Assembly (NCBI RefSeq): GCF_000429545.1
Contig: NZ_AUCB01000016.1
Location: 44,322-108,321, forward strand
Source of the DNA: Arenibacter certesii DSM 19833
GTDB taxonomy: Bacteria > Bacteroidota > Bacteroidia > Flavobacteriales > Flavobacteriaceae
Reading direction: 5' to 3'
Length of the DNA stretch: 64,000 nucleotides
Of the stretch, positions 63,101-64,000 are shown in pieces (within the stretch, counting starts at the first letter, position 1; each line of letters opens with the position of its first letter). The translations under genes were made by a program, and so were the position numbers. The notes under the pieces were generated by a model. That model was not told the origin of the DNA. It did no database searches and saw only the letters and a program-made list of their open reading frames with translations.

Positions 63101-64000
63101 AATGTTAATAACCAATAGTGCAACAGGCGAGGTCGAATGGACACCTGTTAACGCAAGTGGAGGCGGCGAAGTCAATACGGGAATTAATATTGGAAGTGCA
63201 GGCATAGGCACCTATGTTGACAACCTTGGCTCGGTACTACAATTCAGGAACATCAACTCGGGAACCGGAATTGTTACCGTAACAGAAGATCCTGTAAACA
63301 ATAATATAGACTTGGATATAGCCCCAACTTCCATAACCGGAGATAAGATTGCTAATGAAAGCATCTTAGCGCAACATTTCAACAATATGGGAGCTACCGA
63401 CGGTCAAATCTTAAAATGGGACGCTACTGCAAATGCAGGTATAGGTGGATGGATTTTAGCAGAAGACCGTACCGACGGTTCCGGAATACAAAACTTAAAC
63501 AATGGAAAAATTCTAATTGGAGACAATGGCAACAACCCTATAGAAATTGATATATCTGGAGACGCTACTCTAAACAACACAGGAGTTCTTACAATTGAAA
63601 ACGAGGCAGTAACTACAGCAAAAATTGCTCCTAATGCAATAGAAACACAACATCTGAGTGATATGGGAGCTACGGATGGTCAGATCTTAAAATGGGATGC
63701 TACTGTAAATGCAGGTACAGGTGGATGGATTTTAGCAGAAGACCGTACCGACGGTTCCGGAATACAAAACTTAAACAATGGAAAAATACTAATTGGAGAC
63801 AATGACAACAACCCTATAGAAATAGATATATCTGGAGACGCTACTCTAGACAACACAGGAGTTCTTACAATTGCTGATGAAGTGATTGAGACAAAGCACC
63901 TAAGCGACATGGGAGCTGCCGACGGTCAAATTTTAAAATGGGATGCTACTGTAAATGCAGGCCTAGGTGGATGGATCTTAGCAGAAGACCGTACCGACGG
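60159..64000 (+). CDS. very large repetitive secreted protein, 5' part (adhesin- or tail-fibre-like)
   Basis: 1280 codons visible, open at the right edge. Signal peptide ILLIVCLLLGIGVQAQ. After an N-terminal KIGDNPQNIDPSAVLELEST domain come glycine-rich linkers (GGGGGGGGEGG) and many short modules of a beta-helix or trimeric-fibre look. Motifs such as QDAATKDYVDSSTTQLT occur several times, as do LTLTNPATAG, GQILKWDAT and GGWILAEDRTDGSG. These phrases resemble phage tail fibres and bacterial surface fibres. It carries no cysteine in most modules. Likely a secreted or surface protein for adhesion or gliding; export route and C-terminus are unseen. Confidence 0.85.
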   Translation, partial: MKNILLIVCLLLGIGVQAQVKIGDNPQNIDPSAVLELESTSKVLVITRVTTDQMNAITPPSGALVYNTDLGCLHYYKDAEWVNVCDSVAEPLSISAGDSTIVITPNNNAYEITVGEIRGDQIVDATIFGQDLANGSITQAKLGLNSVGPAQLRENSVGNTQLAELSVAGVNIIDGTVQPKHMQPGGFNQLLFTNDKGQVLWVSREQIGATIADQQTIKGKGIAADPLKVADTVMQRIAKNEKDLNLKENLINKSDNTNLGTSDIKYPTQRAVKLYVDNKFDEIGGAVDDNQELSLNESNILAIERGNSVDLSLYQQSLTRSGNTISLSNGGGNIDLSDLGGGGGGGGEGGVDGAITKVELNNANLQFTGINGGFSGAINLANMPGYGAISKVELNGNNLVFTGNGKAFNGTIPLPSGGGSGLYLDEGELSGAGTESDPLRIKPAAGTLQYLITDENQVVRWEPIPEATGGGSGTVKADGKTITGTGAEGNEFRINPNIPGRFLTTDPISGEVVWADLPPGTGGGGGGNNTVDPDGITIMGDGSVDNRLRVKPGNPNQILRTNADGSAVNWVDFVLQGGENVTVEGNGTLAKPYVISAPNGGEGGGTENQTISAFTFNETTNELTLSLSGGSTGTADLTSLSGGGGDTPNLESILTTGQSAGSKQIKDLLNPTEPQDAATKDYVDSSTSQLTNLAFDNTSGILTLTNPATAGNKIDLSGLGGGTDNQQLTLEAGNILTLERGGSVDLSSLNGEGGSDGAITLVELNDSSLNFTGSGNGFTGSIDLSALPGGGADQDLASVLAGGTDAGEKQIKNLLNPSEAQDAATKDYVDSSTTQLTDLSYDNENHILTLTNPATAGKEIDLSGLLGGSNSLIVDGSILTGEGIEGNPLKIAPSSTPGQILKTDLNGDVIWDDLPAGTGNTVITDGETINGNGVDIDLSVPTGGITTLQILDGTILSEDISDKTIELAKIKPLNGPLSSNQMLITNSATGEVEWTPVNASGGGEVNTGINIGSAGIGTYVDNLGSVLQFRNINSGTGIVTVTEDPVNNNIDLDIAPTSITGDKIANESILAQHFNNMGATDGQILKWDATANAGIGGWILAEDRTDGSGIQNLNNGKILIGDNGNNPIEIDISGDATLNNTGVLTIENEAVTTAKIAPNAIETQHLSDMGATDGQILKWDATVNAGTGGWILAEDRTDGSGIQNLNNGKILIGDNDNNPIEIDISGDATLDNTGVLTIADEVIETKHLSDMGAADGQILKWDATVNAGLGGWILAEDRTD
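63387..64000 (+). repeat. in-frame near-identical repeats inside the giant protein gene
   Basis: Units beginning ATGGGAGCT at 63387, 63663 and 63909 have periods of 276 and 246 bp, 92 and 82 codons. The first two share about 95% over 200 bp; the 30-bp difference is a 10-codon indel. The array runs out of the window. Such arrays expand and contract by recombination. Confidence 0.85.

Noticed and set aside
60159..64000. Tandem repeats as a possible CRISPR array
   Set aside because: Units are in frame, 246-276 bp long and encode a protein; there are no short spacers or cas genes.

Overview
The window looks like chromosome from a marine-type member of the Flavobacteriia (Bacteroidota). The evidence is low GC content, weak Shine-Dalgarno signals, many upstream copies of the Bacteroidota -7 promoter element TAnnTTTG, the small ribosomal protein THX, SusC/TonB-style CarboxypepD_reg domains, kynurenine-pathway genes, and a vanadium haloperoxidase of the kind known from Zobellia. 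This is inference from gene content; no species can be named. No tRNA, rRNA, CRISPR array, insertion sequence or prophage was seen.

Layout. 1-2.1 kb: 5' part of pyruvate carboxylase (minus strand, runs off the left edge). 2.3-5.4 kb: ribosomal protein THX, a lipoprotein, YaaA, and a PASTA protein/RluD-type pseudouridine synthase pair. 5.5-9.5 kb: ddl, coaD, and a PAS histidine kinase with a single-domain response regulator. 9.6-13.9 kb: M14 peptidase, a NUDIX gene divergent from pyrE, a SRPBCC protein and birA. 13.9-18.8 kb: a tight operon rsfS-ftsH-LUD-cdsA-psd-acyl-CoA-binding protein, which joins ribosome silencing, membrane proteolysis and phospholipid synthesis. 18.9-27 kb: sterol-desaturase-family membrane enzyme, vanadium haloperoxidase, an unusual zinc-finger SDR, a secreted hypothetical protein, a HopJ-family protein, a CDP-alcohol phosphotransferase and a Gfo/Idh/MocA oxidoreductase. 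27.2-30.6 kb: a kaiC-kaiB-kaiB-histidine kinase operon with a perfect 50-bp palindrome just upstream; this is the most striking locus. 31-38.3 kb: valS, a DUF1573 protein, an aspartyl-protease/PDZ protein, an aminotransferase and murB. 38.5-45 kb: two ECF sigma factors (one with an anti-sigma factor), a small membrane protein, lipA, gap and a TPR hybrid kinase. 45-54 kb: lpxK, Nif3/YqfO with a cysteine-free 'zinc ribbon' partner, kmo, clpP, a lipoprotein, an MFS transporter and kynU. 54-60 kb: GNAT, O-methyltransferase, REP-like elements, PAP2 phosphatase, tatA, two CarboxypepD_reg paralogues and pepE. 60.2-64 kb: the start of a very long repetitive, glycine-rich secreted protein that runs off the right edge.

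How the genes connect. kmo and kynU give two consecutive steps of tryptophan degradation (kynurenine to 3-hydroxykynurenine to 3-hydroxyanthranilate), but lie apart with other genes between. Cell-envelope functions recur: ddl, murB, lpxK, cdsA, psd, tatA and the PAP2 enzyme. Regulation is rich: three histidine kinases, one lone receiver, two sigma factors and the Kai module. Many transcription starts appear to lie very close to the start codons. pyrE and tatA have a -7 element only about 4 bp from the ATG, which predicts leaderless or nearly leaderless mRNA. Promoter and terminator calls rest on reading the sequence only.
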